Assembly: GCA_965204525.1 (NCBI GenBank)
Contig: OZ241994.1
Location: forward strand, 372,001-436,000
DNA from: Bin5 sp965204525
GTDB lineage: Bacteria > Chloroflexota > Anaerolineae > Caldilineales > Caldilineaceae
Direction: 5' to 3'
DNA length: 64,000 nt
Shown: one piece after another, positions 49,732-58,789 of the stretch
Layout of the letters: every line of letters starts with the position of its first letter
Numbering within the stretch: position 1 is the stretch's first letter
Program-made: the position numbers and the translations under genes
Notes under the pieces: model-generated
What the model was told of the DNA's origin: nothing
Database searches by the model: none
The model's input: the letters and a program-made list of their open reading frames with translations, nothing else

Positions 49732-51656
49732 TGCCTCTCGAATCTGCAACAAGAGCCGCCAGAACCGGACTCGTGGCCTTCGCCTTCTTGAGCTACCTGA
49801 TCCTCATCGGCATTCCCGGACGCATAGGCGGCCCGGCGTTGCCTGTACTGGCTTTAATTGCTGCCCTGTTCTTCTGGCTGAAATTGCGCCGTGAATCCAT
49901 CGAACCGTCCAAAAAGGCAACAGGAATGAGACAGGACGGTTTCGAGGGAAAACCGGGCTGGGAGATTGGCCCGCAGGCGGCTTCAAACGGGTCACGCGTC
50001 CGTGAACTTCTGCCCTCTCACATCGGCACAACTCTTATCCTAAAGGGCCTGTTGGCAGGTTTGACCACCGGTCTGCTTATCGCAATAGTGAGCGGCATCA
50101 TTGCCGCCGCCATGGGCAATGGCATTTCCATCCAACCTGTCTTGGACAAGATTGTCCCCCTCAATGTCGCCGCCTTGATCGGCGTAAGTCCAGGACAGAT
50201 TGCCCAATCAGACGTCTCGTTCGTTCGATTCCTCTTTCAGGTCCTCCTGTTCGCAGGCGCCGGCATACTTGCTGCCCTGGCGGTGACCGCGGGAAGCAGC
50301 GATCTGACACAAGCAGCGCTAATCGGCCGCCTCACAAGGCATCTATCCGGCCCGACTCTAACGTCCGCCGGCCGCTTCGCCGGCATTGCCCTACCTTTTG
50401 TCCTGCTCGCTTACATCGCGTGGCTTGGGCTCCGGGGCGTAACTGCTTTCGGCACGAACGAGGGGACTGTCCGGCTGCTGCTTACCTTAATCGCCACTGG
50501 AAGCGGGCTCTTCGCATTGCGCCTGTCCCGACCGGGGCGGGAACAGATGGCGGTGGCGATCTTGCTCGGCCTCGGTGTAATCACGATGCCCTTCATCCTC
50601 GATCAGTTTCAGAACTCCGTCATGGGCCTTGTCTTCATCTTCGTCATGATGGGCCTCGGCCTGAACATCGTGGTCGGCTACGCAGGGCTTCTGGACCTGG
50701 GCTACGTGGCCTTCTTTGCCATCGGAGCGTACACCTATGCCTTCCTCTCGGCTCCCTTTTCCTCGCCCTACATCAGCGGCTTGCTCATCCTCCTGGGTAT
50801 CTCTCCCGAGAGTCCCCTGCTCGGCTATTGGATGGCGCTGCCGGTTGCCATGTTGACGGCCGCCGTGGGAGGCATACTTCTGGGCATACCTGTCCTGCGC
50901 ATGCGGGGCGATTATCTTGCAATCGTAACGCTTGGTTTCGGCGAAATCATCCGCCTCTTCATGCTGAATCTGGGCGAGCTGACCAACGGCCCCCGCGGTA
51001 TCCTCGAGATTTCCCAGCCGGCGCTATTTGGCCTTGCACCTGTTGACGTCACATTCGGTCTACTCAGCTCGCAAGGCTGGATCTTCCTGCTGGCCCTGAT
51101 CAGTTCAGCCCTGGTTGCCTTTGTCGCCATTCGCCTGAACGAATCCCGGCTCGGACGCGCCTGGTTTGCCATGCAGGAAGACGAAGACGTAGCCGAGGCC
51201 ACCGGGGTCCATCTCGTGCGCACCAAACTGCTCGCCTTCGCCATAGGCGCTACCTTTGCCGGCATGGCAGGCCAGCTCTACGCCGCAAGGCAGATCAATA
51301 TCTTCCCGGAGAATTTCTCGCTCTTTGTTTCAATTGACGCCCTGGCGCTCATCATTGTCGGCGGCATCGGCAGCCCCGCCGGCATCGTTTTGGGAGCTCT
51401 CGCGCTCAAAGGGTTGCCGGAAGTGTTGCGGGGCGTTGACGAGTACCGAATCGTCACTTTCGCAGCCCTTCTGGTTATCATGATGATTGTGCGCCCTGAC
51501 GGGATCCTGCCCTCCGCTCGCCGGCGCATTCAGTTAGTAGATCCCGCAGAACCGGGCGTGGACGGCGATCAGGAAACACCGGAGGAAGAACCTGGCTTGC
51601 CGGAGAATGGAGACGCCCTTGCAAACGGTGATGGCGGAAAGGAGGAGGACCAATGA
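49731..51656 (+). CDS. livM: Branched-chain amino acid ABC transporter permease LivM with N-terminal extension
   Basis: The 641-residue protein is about twice the usual length. Residues from about 295 to 600 are LivM: VFIFVMMGLGLNIVVGYAGLLDLGYVAFFAIGAY near 305, RMRGDYLAIVTLGFGEIIRL near 390, and FAMQEDEDVAEATGVH near 480. The first ~290 residues add about five to seven helices in several blocks and a charged loop near 55-95. They are probably an added membrane module rather than a mis-annotated start, since the reading frame is continuous and the ATG overlaps livH. The last ~40 residues are acidic and disordered. It overlaps livG by four bases. Confidence 0.9.
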   Translation: MPLESATRAARTGLVAFAFLSYLILIGIPGRIGGPALPVLALIAALFFWLKLRRESIEPSKKATGMRQDGFEGKPGWEIGPQAASNGSRVRELLPSHIGTTLILKGLLAGLTTGLLIAIVSGIIAAAMGNGISIQPVLDKIVPLNVAALIGVSPGQIAQSDVSFVRFLFQVLLFAGAGILAALAVTAGSSDLTQAALIGRLTRHLSGPTLTSAGRFAGIALPFVLLAYIAWLGLRGVTAFGTNEGTVRLLLTLIATGSGLFALRLSRPGREQMAVAILLGLGVITMPFILDQFQNSVMGLVFIFVMMGLGLNIVVGYAGLLDLGYVAFFAIGAYTYAFLSAPFSSPYISGLLILLGISPESPLLGYWMALPVAMLTAAVGGILLGIPVLRMRGDYLAIVTLGFGEIIRLFMLNLGELTNGPRGILEISQPALFGLAPVDVTFGLLSSQGWIFLLALISSALVAFVAIRLNESRLGRAWFAMQEDEDVAEATGVHLVRTKLLAFAIGATFAGMAGQLYAARQINIFPENFSLFVSIDALALIIVGGIGSPAGIVLGALALKGLPEVLRGVDEYRIVTFAALLVIMMIVRPDGILPSARRRIQLVDPAEPGVDGDQETPEEEPGLPENGDALANGDGGKEEDQ

Positions 51657-52453
51657 CGGCCCTGCTCAGCATTCAGCACGTTACCAAGGTCTTCGGCGGC
51701 CTGACCGCCGTTGACAGTGTCGATCTGGACATCGCCGAACGTTCGATCACCTCGTTGATCGGCCCCAACGGCGCCGGCAAGACGACTCTCTTCAACTGCC
51801 TCACCGGACTGCACCGGCCTGAAGTGGGCGAGATACTGTTCAGCGGACGTTCATTGATCGGTCTGCGGCCCGATGAAATCACCGATCGGGGCGTAGCCCG
51901 TACCTATCAGAATATCCGCCTCTTTGGCAGAATGACCGCGCTCGAAAACATCCTCGTCGGGCAGCACTTGCGGCTGCAGGCATCCCACTGGAGCGCCGTC
52001 TTGCGGACGTCCCGCCAGCAAGCGGAGGAACGCTCTGCCCGGGAATTCGGGCGTGAGCTGCTCAATTTCGTCGGCCTGAGCGGTCGCGAAGAGGTCGTCT
52101 CCACCAATCTGCCATACGGGGATCAGAGGCTGCTTGAGGTCGCCCGGGCTCTCGGGAGTCGGCCCCTATTGCTTCTCCTCGACGAGCCTGCTGCCGGCAT
52201 GAATCCAAGCGAGACCGACCGCATGATGGATCTCGTCCACAGGCTGCGCGACGAAAAGGGAATTACAGTCTTCCTGATCGAACACGACATGAAGGTCGTG
52301 ATGAGCATCTCAGAAAGTGTGGCCGTCCTGGATTACGGCGAGAAGATCGCCGAAGGCACGCCCGAGGAGGTCCGCTCAAACGCGAGGGTGATAGAGGCCT
52401 ACCTGGGCCCGGAAGTCGCTGTGCAGGAAGCGGCCGGGAACGCCATCCATTGA
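51653..52453 (+). CDS. livG: Branched-chain amino acid ABC transporter ATP-binding protein LivG
   Basis: The 266-residue ATPase has Walker A GPNGAGKTT, Q-loop TYQNIRLFGRMTALEN, signature-like NLPYGDQRLLEVARAL, Walker B LLLLDEPAAGMNPSE and H-loop IEHDMKVV. The LSGG signature is replaced by LPYGDQ, which is normal for LivG. It powers LivH/LivM with LivF. GGAGGAGGA precedes the ATG, and the gene overlaps livM. Confidence 0.93.
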   Translation: MTALLSIQHVTKVFGGLTAVDSVDLDIAERSITSLIGPNGAGKTTLFNCLTGLHRPEVGEILFSGRSLIGLRPDEITDRGVARTYQNIRLFGRMTALENILVGQHLRLQASHWSAVLRTSRQQAEERSAREFGRELLNFVGLSGREEVVSTNLPYGDQRLLEVARALGSRPLLLLLDEPAAGMNPSETDRMMDLVHRLRDEKGITVFLIEHDMKVVMSISESVAVLDYGEKIAEGTPEEVRSNARVIEAYLGPEVAVQEAAGNAIH

Positions 52454-52456
52454 ACC

Positions 52457-53206
52457 ATGCTGATTCTGGAATCGGTCCACACTTACTACGGCCACATTCA
52501 CGCCCTCAAGGGTATATCACTGACCGTGAATGAAGGCGAAATCGTCACGCTGATCGGGTCGAATGGGGCGGGGAAAACGACCACCCTCAATACAATCAGC
52601 GGTGTTCTGTCTGCCCGCGCCGGGGCGATTTACCTTCAGGACAACGACCGCAACCGGCACAGTCAATCAGCCGGCGGCGAACATGACATACGTCTGGACC
52701 GGCTGCCTGCTCACGAAGTCGCCAGGCTGGGCGTCTCGCAATCACCGGAAGGGCGGAAGATCTTCGCCCGCCTCTCGGTACAGGAAAACCTCGCGATGGG
52801 CGCTTTCGCCCGTATAGATCACGATGGCATCAGCGGCGATCTCGAACGCGTCCTCGAACTGTTCCCCCGCCTCCAGGAACGCCTCAGTCAACCCGGCGGC
52901 ACACTCTCCGGCGGCGAACAGCAGATGCTGGCCATTGGGCGTGCCCTCATGAGCAAACCCCGCATCCTGCTCCTCGACGAGCCCTCAATGGGGTTGGCCC
53001 CAATCCTTGTGCAGCAGATCTTCCAAATTATCCGCGAGATCAACGCCCAGGGTACAACCATCCTGCTCGTGGAACAGAACGCCCAGGCAGCGCTTCAAGT
53101 TGCCAACCGCGGTTACGTCCTCGAAACCGGAAACATTGTTCTGAGCGGCGCAGCACGCGACCTCCTGGCCGACCCGCAGGTAGCCGAAGCATATCTCGGC
53201 ATCTGA
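52457..53206 (+). CDS. livF: Branched-chain amino acid ABC transporter ATP-binding protein LivF
   Basis: The 249-residue ATPase has Walker A GSNGAGKTTT, Q-loop SQSPEGRKIFARLSVQEN, signature LSGGEQQMLAIGRAL, Walker B ILLLDEPSMGLAP and H-loop VEQNAQAAL. The region between Walker A and the Q-loop contains a small insertion rich in Asn/Arg/His (NDRNRHSQSAGGEHDI) relative to the typical length. It is the last gene of the liv operon, three bases after livG. Confidence 0.93.
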   Translation: MLILESVHTYYGHIHALKGISLTVNEGEIVTLIGSNGAGKTTTLNTISGVLSARAGAIYLQDNDRNRHSQSAGGEHDIRLDRLPAHEVARLGVSQSPEGRKIFARLSVQENLAMGAFARIDHDGISGDLERVLELFPRLQERLSQPGGTLSGGEQQMLAIGRALMSKPRILLLDEPSMGLAPILVQQIFQIIREINAQGTTILLVEQNAQAALQVANRGYVLETGNIVLSGAARDLLADPQVAEAYLGI

Positions 53207-53257
53207 CGAAAGGGCGCGGCCCACCCGGACCAGAAAAGAAATCCAGGCCAACCAAGC

Positions 53258-54217
53258 CTAGAACAACCGGCGCTTGTCCACGATATTTCGGGGCGGTCTT
53301 CCCGCCAGATAGCGGCGCAGGTTGTCCCGCAGCGTGTCGATACGGCGCTGGGGCACGTGGGGATTGTCCGCGGCGACATGCGGGGTAAGGATGACGTTCT
53401 CCATTTTCCACAGCGGATGCTCCGCCGGCAGCGGCTCGGTCTCGTAGACATCCAGCGCAGCGCCCGCGATTCTACCTGACTCCAGCGCCGCCACCAAGGC
53501 GTCGAGCTTGACCACGACCCCGCGGCTGATGTTGATCAGATAGGCCGACTGTTTCATCCGCCCGATTTCATCGGCGCCGATCAGGCCGACCGTCTCCGGC
53601 GTCTGCGGCACGCAGCTGACCGCGAAATCTGCTTCTGCCATCAGATCGTGCAGCCGCTCCTGCGGCCACAGCGCATCTAGGTCCAGACCATAGCTCGGCG
53701 CCGCGTCTGGCCGCGCATCAACCGCGATCACCCGCATATCATGTGCCTTACCTCGCCTGGCCAGCTCTGAACCGATGCCCCCCAGACCGATCACGCCCAG
53801 CGTGCAATCTCCCAGGTGACGGACCGGCGTCCCCTTTCGCCACTCACCGCGGATCTGGCGGCGCATGTAGAGATGTATGCCCCGGGCGAACATCAGAATA
53901 AAGCAGAAAGCGTGGTCTGCGATCATGTCACTGTAGATTTTCGCCATGTTGCTGACCACGACGTCGCTTTCCGCAAGCTCCGGGAACATGTAGTGCTCCA
54001 ACCCTGCGATCGGCGTCTGCAGCCAGCGCAGGCTTTCGGCCCGCTCCAGCAGTCGCGGCGTAAGGTCACCGTACATGCCGACGGCTTGGGGAATCGCGGC
54101 GAGCGCCTCCTCCTCGGTCAGAGCGTTGACGATCTCCAAGTCCGGGGAAACCGCCCGCACCTGCTCAAGTTCGTCCAGAGTAAGCGGGGGGTAGATGAGA
54201 AAGTTCATCGATGTCAT
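53258..54217 (-). CDS. D-2-hydroxyacid dehydrogenase family protein
   Basis: The 319-residue protein has the NAD-binding motif LGVIGLGGIGSELARRG near residue 135. INISRGVVVKLDALVAALESGRI, carrying the catalytic Arg, follows, then LDVYETEPLP and NVILTPHVAA with the catalytic His. Members reduce 2-keto acids to D-2-hydroxyacids. It is 13 bases downstream of a Gfo/Idh/MocA gene, so the pair probably acts on a sugar-derived acid. The start may instead be the ATG three codons later. Confidence 0.88.
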   Translation of the reverse strand: MTSMNFLIYPPLTLDELEQVRAVSPDLEIVNALTEEEALAAIPQAVGMYGDLTPRLLERAESLRWLQTPIAGLEHYMFPELAESDVVVSNMAKIYSDMIADHAFCFILMFARGIHLYMRRQIRGEWRKGTPVRHLGDCTLGVIGLGGIGSELARRGKAHDMRVIAVDARPDAAPSYGLDLDALWPQERLHDLMAEADFAVSCVPQTPETVGLIGADEIGRMKQSAYLINISRGVVVKLDALVAALESGRIAGAALDVYETEPLPAEHPLWKMENVILTPHVAADNPHVPQRRIDTLRDNLRRYLAGRPPRNIVDKRRLF

Positions 54218-54230
54218 TCCTCTCCGTTAG

Positions 54231-55385
54231 CTACTTCGGCTTTTGCCTGTATGCTGCGAACCTGTCTTCGCTCATCAACCGGTCGATGTCTACTCTTTCA
54301 CCGCCCAATTCATCCGAAACGTTCGCCCCGATAACCGCTGCCAGGCTGTTCATAGCATCGCCGAAAGGCGAGCGGATCAACTCCGGGCGGCCCTCTGCGA
54401 TCGCCTGTATGAAGACCTGACTGATGGCAAACGTATCGTCGCCGCCCCGCCTTTCGAAGAGCGTTTTCGTGACCGCATCCTTCGGCGGCGGCGGCGTCGG
54501 AGGGTAGGCGCCTTGATACTCGTAGATGGTAACGCCCTCCCAGAAGATCTCCGCCCGTCCCTCAGTCCACAGCACCTGGTGGTCCATGTGGTCGGCAAAT
54601 ACTTTCCGCAAACGCGATAGCGTCATCGTCCCTACCGATCCTCCGGCAAAGCCAAAAAGAGCGCTGTACGTGTAGGGATTGTCGGCCTCCTCGAATACAT
54701 CTTCCTCCGACCGGTGCTGGTAGTGGGCCTGCACCCACTCAACGTCGCCGAACCAGTAGCGCCAGAGATCAAGCAGATGGATTCCGCCTTCGACCACCGT
54801 CATTCCGCTCCAGGCCCGGTTCGCCGTCCATACCCGGTTACCCGGCCCCCCGTGCAACTCAGTCTGATGATGCTTGACATTGTGCCCTTCCAGCGCCCCA
54901 TGATAGGTGTAGCAGGCCATCAGCGGCCGCCTGCCCTCGCGCAGATAGCGGTGGATGGCTTCGTGTCGACCGTCAAAACGCTGTTGGAACCCAGCCGTAC
55001 AGAGCACTCCTGCTTCAGTAATCGCCGCCTCCATGTCCAACGCCTCAGCCAGATAGAGGCTCATCGGTTTCTCGACGAACAGATGTAGCCCTGCCTGGGC
55101 CGCGCGTACAACCTCTCCCGAGTGAACATTTGGCGGAATGCAGACGTACAGAGCATCCTGTTCCTGGCCGAGAAGCTCCTCAAAACTGGTTGTCCGCAAT
55201 ATGCCTTCGGGCCGAAAGCCATCCACATAGTTGCGAATCTTGTCTGTCTCCAGATTCGCGGCAAATGCGTCAGCCAAGACTGTCAGCTGGACCCCGCCCT
55301 CCTCCTGGAGAGCCCAAAGTGACTTCAAATGTTGCAGCCCCCGCTGCCCCAGTCCCATCAGGGCGACGCGCACTGGTACAGTCAT
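54231..55385 (-). CDS. Gfo/Idh/MocA family oxidoreductase
   Basis: The 384-residue protein starts MTVPVRVALMGLGQRGLQHLKSL, a Rossmann NAD(P) fold. It has the EKPMSLYLAEA motif near residue 98, containing the conserved Lys of the family, and GVLCTAGFQQRFDGRHEAI near 120. WSGMTVVEGGIHLLDLWRYWFG lies near 195 with His-Leu-Asp active-site residues. Family members oxidise sugar or inositol hydroxyls. The substrate is unknown. It is the first gene of a minus-strand pair with the hydroxyacid dehydrogenase. Confidence 0.88.
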   Translation of the reverse strand: MTVPVRVALMGLGQRGLQHLKSLWALQEEGGVQLTVLADAFAANLETDKIRNYVDGFRPEGILRTTSFEELLGQEQDALYVCIPPNVHSGEVVRAAQAGLHLFVEKPMSLYLAEALDMEAAITEAGVLCTAGFQQRFDGRHEAIHRYLREGRRPLMACYTYHGALEGHNVKHHQTELHGGPGNRVWTANRAWSGMTVVEGGIHLLDLWRYWFGDVEWVQAHYQHRSEEDVFEEADNPYTYSALFGFAGGSVGTMTLSRLRKVFADHMDHQVLWTEGRAEIFWEGVTIYEYQGAYPPTPPPPKDAVTKTLFERRGGDDTFAISQVFIQAIAEGRPELIRSPFGDAMNSLAAVIGANVSDELGGERVDIDRLMSEDRFAAYRQKPK

Positions 55386-55771
55386 TGTAGCTCCTCTATC
55401 TCTATTCCATTTTGATACACCGGTTTCCCGGCCTTACTCGATTCTTTGCCGGGCCAAATTGCCCTGGCACTTGCTGCAGGCACTTTCGAACGCCTTCCAT
55501 TGTAGCGCAAAGCGGTGACGGGGCAACGCCCGAACTTTCGGAAGTTTTTCCAGCATCGCTAAGCTGTGGAGATTTGCCAACTGTGCTCGAAACATCTATA
55601 ATCTTATGCGACAGTTGTTTAGCGCGAATGAGGCAACCTGCCGCGCCTTGCCCTTTTTCCCGAACTGTCTCCGAATAGGCGGCAGTGTGGGCTGGAAACT
55701 GAGGAGTTCGTTCCGCCTTGCTCGAAAGGGCGACGCAAACAACATTCTCAGGAAGTGAATCGGAGTCGAAA
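55386..55771. other. Intergenic region carrying the rpmG promoter and leader
   Basis: No gene is supported here. The right half contains a near-consensus promoter at 55574-55602 and a leader of about 165 bases before rpmG. The left part is the upstream region of the minus-strand oxidoreductase gene. Confidence 0.55.
55574..55602 (+). promoter_or_regulatory. Candidate rpmG promoter
   Basis: TTGCCA (55574-55579), a 17-base spacer and a perfect TATAAT (55597-55602). This is the closest match to the sigma-70 consensus I found in the window. Confidence 0.6.
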
Positions 55772-55933
55772 ATGGCCAAGAAAGGACCACGTCAGCTTGT
55801 GAAGATGCGCAGCACCGAGAGCCATCATCTCTATCTGACATCGAAGAACCGCCGAAACAACGACAAGAGACTGGAACTGAAGAAATACGATCCGGTCCTG
55901 CGAAAGCACGTCGTTTACCGGGAAACAAGGTAA
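55772..55933 (+). CDS. rpmG: 50S ribosomal protein L33
   Basis: From ATG 55772, after GGAG, the protein has 53 residues and reads MAKKGPRQLVKMRSTESHH, then YLTSKNRRNNDKRLELKKYDP. It has no cysteines, so it is the zinc-free form of L33. Length and motif are standard. The in-frame upstream extension to 55718 was rejected. It is followed by a hairpin terminator and stands alone. Confidence 0.93.
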   Translation: MAKKGPRQLVKMRSTESHHLYLTSKNRRNNDKRLELKKYDPVLRKHVVYRETR

Positions 55934-56018
55934 CAACACTACCGAGGTGTTGACCTGAGCGCGCCGCGACCTCGTGTCGCGACATAGTTCCTGGTTTACC
56001 AACCACATGCAATTTGAG

Positions 56019-56053
56019 ACCCGCTGCCAGAAAATTTCAGAGCAGCGGGTTTC
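56019..56053 (+). terminator. Rho-independent terminator after rpmG
   Basis: ACCCGCTGC (56019-56027) pairs with GCAGCGGGT (56042-56050), followed by TTTCT. The loop is 14 bases. Confidence 0.7.
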
Positions 56054-56121
56054 TGATCTATATACGGTTATGGAGTCCGCAGCCTTTTTCTTTCTTTCGG
56101 AATCTTCGGATCATTTCCAAG

Positions 56122-56157
56122 AAAAAAGCGGGGAACCCGTTTGAGTCCGCCCGCTTT
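56122..56157 (-). terminator. Rho-independent terminator after tRNA-Lys
   Basis: On the minus strand AAAGCGGG (complement of 56150-56157) and CCCGCTTT (within 56125-56132) form the stem, followed by a T-run (A-run at 56122-56127 on the plus strand). It lies just downstream of the tRNA. Confidence 0.75.
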
Positions 56158-56161
56158 GGAG

Positions 56162-56234
56162 TGACCCACCAGGGATTCGAACCCCGAACCCGCGGATTAA
56201 GAGTCCGCTGCTCTGCCAGTTGAGCTAGTGGGCC
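56162..56234 (-). tRNA. tRNA-Lys (CTT anticodon)
   Basis: The 73-base minus-strand sequence folds as a cloverleaf. The acceptor pairs GGCCCAC with GTGGGTC plus discriminator A. The D-arm is in AGCTCAACTGGCAGAGC. The anticodon stem GCGGA/TCCGC encloses the loop CTCTTAA with CTT at positions 34-36. GGTTCGAATCC forms the T-loop. The CCA end is not encoded. One G-T pair occurs in the acceptor. A T-rich terminator follows. Confidence 0.95.
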
Positions 56235-56334
56235 GTCAGCCAGACCACATTGTAGATAGGCGCTGCTGGATTGTCAAGTTCATAGCCAATCATTTCGTTG
56301 CAAGTTACCACCTCACACAGGACCAAGGCCTCAC

Positions 56335-57651
56335 ATGACATATTCCGAAAGGGACATCGAACAGTACGCCAACCTCCTGATCCGGCTGGGAGTCAATCTG
56401 CAGCCGGGCCAATCACTCGACATCCGCACGGAGCCCGTTCATCGCGAGTTCGCCCTGGCATTGGCCTCCGCCGCATACGACGCCGGCGCACAGTTCGTCG
56501 CCATTGAATATAACGACATGCGCCTGCAAAGCATTCGCGCCCGCAAGTGTTCTGAGGAACAACTGGAGCATCTTCCCGCCTACGTTGAAGCCATCGCCGG
56601 TGAGCGAAAAGATGACAAGTGGGCCGCCATCAGCCTGGTCGGCGAAGAAGATCCCGGGCTGCCCGCCCAGCTCGACCCCAACAAGTTGCGCATCCTACAG
56701 ACCACCGAGTACCGCGCGACGATGGCCTGGCGGTCCTCCATGATGGAGATGAAGCAGCAGTGGAACGTGGCCGCCCTGCCAACGCCCGCATGGGCGCAAA
56801 AGGTATTCCCGGATCTTCCTGCAGACCAGGCTCTGGCCCGCTTCTGGGACGAGATCCGCCGCATCATCCGGCTGGACGCAGAAGACCCACTCGACGCCTG
56901 GCAGATGCATCTCGCGAATCTGGCAAAGGCCCGCGACACGCTTCAATCCAGGCAGGTTCGCGCCCTCCATTTCTACGACCCGGCGCCGGGCCCCGATGGC
57001 AAGCCCTCAACCGACCTGACCATCGGTTTGACCGACCGGCCTCACTGGGCCGGCGGGACCAGCGGCCTGGGCGCGGAGGCAGACCAGGATTTGCCAGCTG
57101 GAGAGGAGAACGAGAGTTCCAGGGCGCCCGTCTTTCTCCCCAACATTCCTACCGAAGAGCTGTTCACCACACCGCACCGCCTGCGCGTCAACGGCTGGAC
57201 GCGCACCTCTCGCCCCAGCTTCCCCTTCCGCCGCGAAGTGAGAGAGGTCGCCTTCCGCTTCGAGGACGGCCAAGTGGTCGACTTCTCGGCCGGCGATGAC
57301 CAAGAAACTTACGAACAGTTTTTCGCGGTCGAAGGCACTCGCTATCTTGGCGAAGTCGCCCTCGTGGACGTTTCCTCGCCCATCTTCCGCAGCGGCCTCA
57401 CTTACTACAGTACGCTCTTCGACGAAAACGCCGCCTGCCATATCGCCTTTGGCAAGGCCTACCCGATAGGGCTTGAAGGCGGCGCCGAACTCTCAGAGGA
57501 GGAGCTTCTCGAAGCCGGCGTAAACAATTCCGAACTCCACCTGGACGTCATGATCGGCACCGCCACTCTTGACGTCACCGGAAAGCTCAGCGACGGATCC
57601 GAGCTCGAAATCATGCGACAGGGTCGCTACACGCCCACAGTAATGGCATGA
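56335..57651 (+). CDS. M29-family aminopeptidase
   Basis: The 438-residue protein has the thermophilic-aminopeptidase (M29) pattern. It starts ERDIEQYANLLIRLGVNLQPGQ. The metal and active-site segments are NIPTEELFTTPHR near 275, EGTRYLGEVALVD near 335, NAACHIAFGKAY near 365 and NNSELHLDVMIGT near 400. These cytosolic enzymes remove N-terminal residues with two divalent metals. It would process peptides such as those brought in by the Opp importer. Its end overlaps the next gene's start by four bases. Confidence 0.92.
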   Translation: MTYSERDIEQYANLLIRLGVNLQPGQSLDIRTEPVHREFALALASAAYDAGAQFVAIEYNDMRLQSIRARKCSEEQLEHLPAYVEAIAGERKDDKWAAISLVGEEDPGLPAQLDPNKLRILQTTEYRATMAWRSSMMEMKQQWNVAALPTPAWAQKVFPDLPADQALARFWDEIRRIIRLDAEDPLDAWQMHLANLAKARDTLQSRQVRALHFYDPAPGPDGKPSTDLTIGLTDRPHWAGGTSGLGAEADQDLPAGEENESSRAPVFLPNIPTEELFTTPHRLRVNGWTRTSRPSFPFRREVREVAFRFEDGQVVDFSAGDDQETYEQFFAVEGTRYLGEVALVDVSSPIFRSGLTYYSTLFDENAACHIAFGKAYPIGLEGGAELSEEELLEAGVNNSELHLDVMIGTATLDVTGKLSDGSELEIMRQGRYTPTVMA

Positions 57652-58625
57652 CTCCAGACGACCCTCTGCAGCCCTTCCTGGCAGAACAGGGCGTCGTCAT
57701 TCTCGATGGCGCCCTGGCGACCGAATTGGAGCGAAGGGGCGCCGATCTGCGCGATGAGCTGTGGTCTGCCAAGTTGCTCATCGAGGCTCCTGAACTGATC
57801 CGCCAACTCCATCTTGACTATTTCCTGGCAGGCGCAGACGTCGCGGTCAGCGCAAGTTATCAGGCCAGCTTCGAGGGATTTGCCCGACGGGGTCTAAATC
57901 GAAAAGAGAGCGCAGAGTTGCTGCAAAGCAGCGTACACATCGCGCAGCAGTCGCGCGACCGGTTCTGGAACGAACTGCATGTTCCCACCGAAAGAGCGGG
58001 TCGCAAGCTTCCCCTGGTCGCCGCATCCGTCGGCAGCTTCGGCGCTTACCTAGCTGACGGCTCCGAGTATCGCGGCGATTACGGCATCTCCAACCACGAG
58101 CTGAAGGCGTGGCACCGCCCGCGACTGGAAGCGTTGCTTGCGGCCGAACCAGACCTTTTCGCCTGCGAGACCATCCCTTGTCTCCAAGAAGGCGAGGTCC
58201 TGGTCGAGCTGTTGGACGAATACAGAGACACGCCGGCCTGGCTGAGCTTCAGTTGCCGCAACGAGGAAGAAGTGTGCGCCGGTGAAGATTTCGGCTCTTG
58301 TGCCGAACTGGCCAACAGTTGTCCAACTGTCGTTGCCGTCGGTCTGAACTGTACCGCGCCCCGCTTCGCAGAACCGCTGCTGCAAAAGGCCCGTGAGAAG
58401 ACTAACAAGCCTCTCGTCTGTTATCCCAATAGCGGGGAACTTTGGGACAGTGCCTCCCACTCATGGTCTGCCGGCAACGGGCCGCAGCATCTGGCTGAAT
58501 TGGCCGATTCCTGGAAAGCCGCCGGCGCCAGTATCATTGGCGGCTGTTGCCGCACCTCTCCAGGCGACATCTGGGCCCTTCGCGCACTCCTCCTCCCGAT
58601 CGGCAACCTGAACGCTCTCGTTTGA
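57648..58625 (+). CDS. mmuM: Homocysteine S-methyltransferase family protein
   Basis: The 325-residue protein has the pattern of MmuM/YagD: ILDGALATELERRG at the start, then AASVGSFGAYLADGSEYRGDYG near residue 125. The zinc-binding cysteines are in VGLNCTAPR (about 225) and GGCCRTSPGDI (about 300). It would transfer a methyl group from S-methylmethionine or SAM to homocysteine to make methionine. It overlaps the aminopeptidase gene by four bases (ATGA), suggesting an operon. A hairpin follows its stop. Confidence 0.9.
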   Translation: MTPDDPLQPFLAEQGVVILDGALATELERRGADLRDELWSAKLLIEAPELIRQLHLDYFLAGADVAVSASYQASFEGFARRGLNRKESAELLQSSVHIAQQSRDRFWNELHVPTERAGRKLPLVAASVGSFGAYLADGSEYRGDYGISNHELKAWHRPRLEALLAAEPDLFACETIPCLQEGEVLVELLDEYRDTPAWLSFSCRNEEEVCAGEDFGSCAELANSCPTVVAVGLNCTAPRFAEPLLQKAREKTNKPLVCYPNSGELWDSASHSWSAGNGPQHLAELADSWKAAGASIIGGCCRTSPGDIWALRALLLPIGNLNALV

Positions 58626-58642
58626 CAGGCACTGACGCGAAA

Positions 58643-58672
58643 GGAGCCGGACTCTCAAAGAAGCCCGGCTCC
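58643..58672 (+). terminator. Stem-loop after mmuM
   Basis: GGAGCCGG (58643-58650) and CCGGCTCC (58665-58672) form an eight-base stem with a 14-base loop, followed by a weak CTCAGTTT stretch. Confidence 0.6.
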
Positions 58673-58789
58673 CTCAGTTTACGATCAGAACCTTCTCGAT
58701 CCGTCGACTCCACCTTCGATCCCGAAATGATTCCAGAAGGACGGCTAGCCCAATTGCTCGAGCCCGTTCAATTTTCAGTCTGCTTGCGT

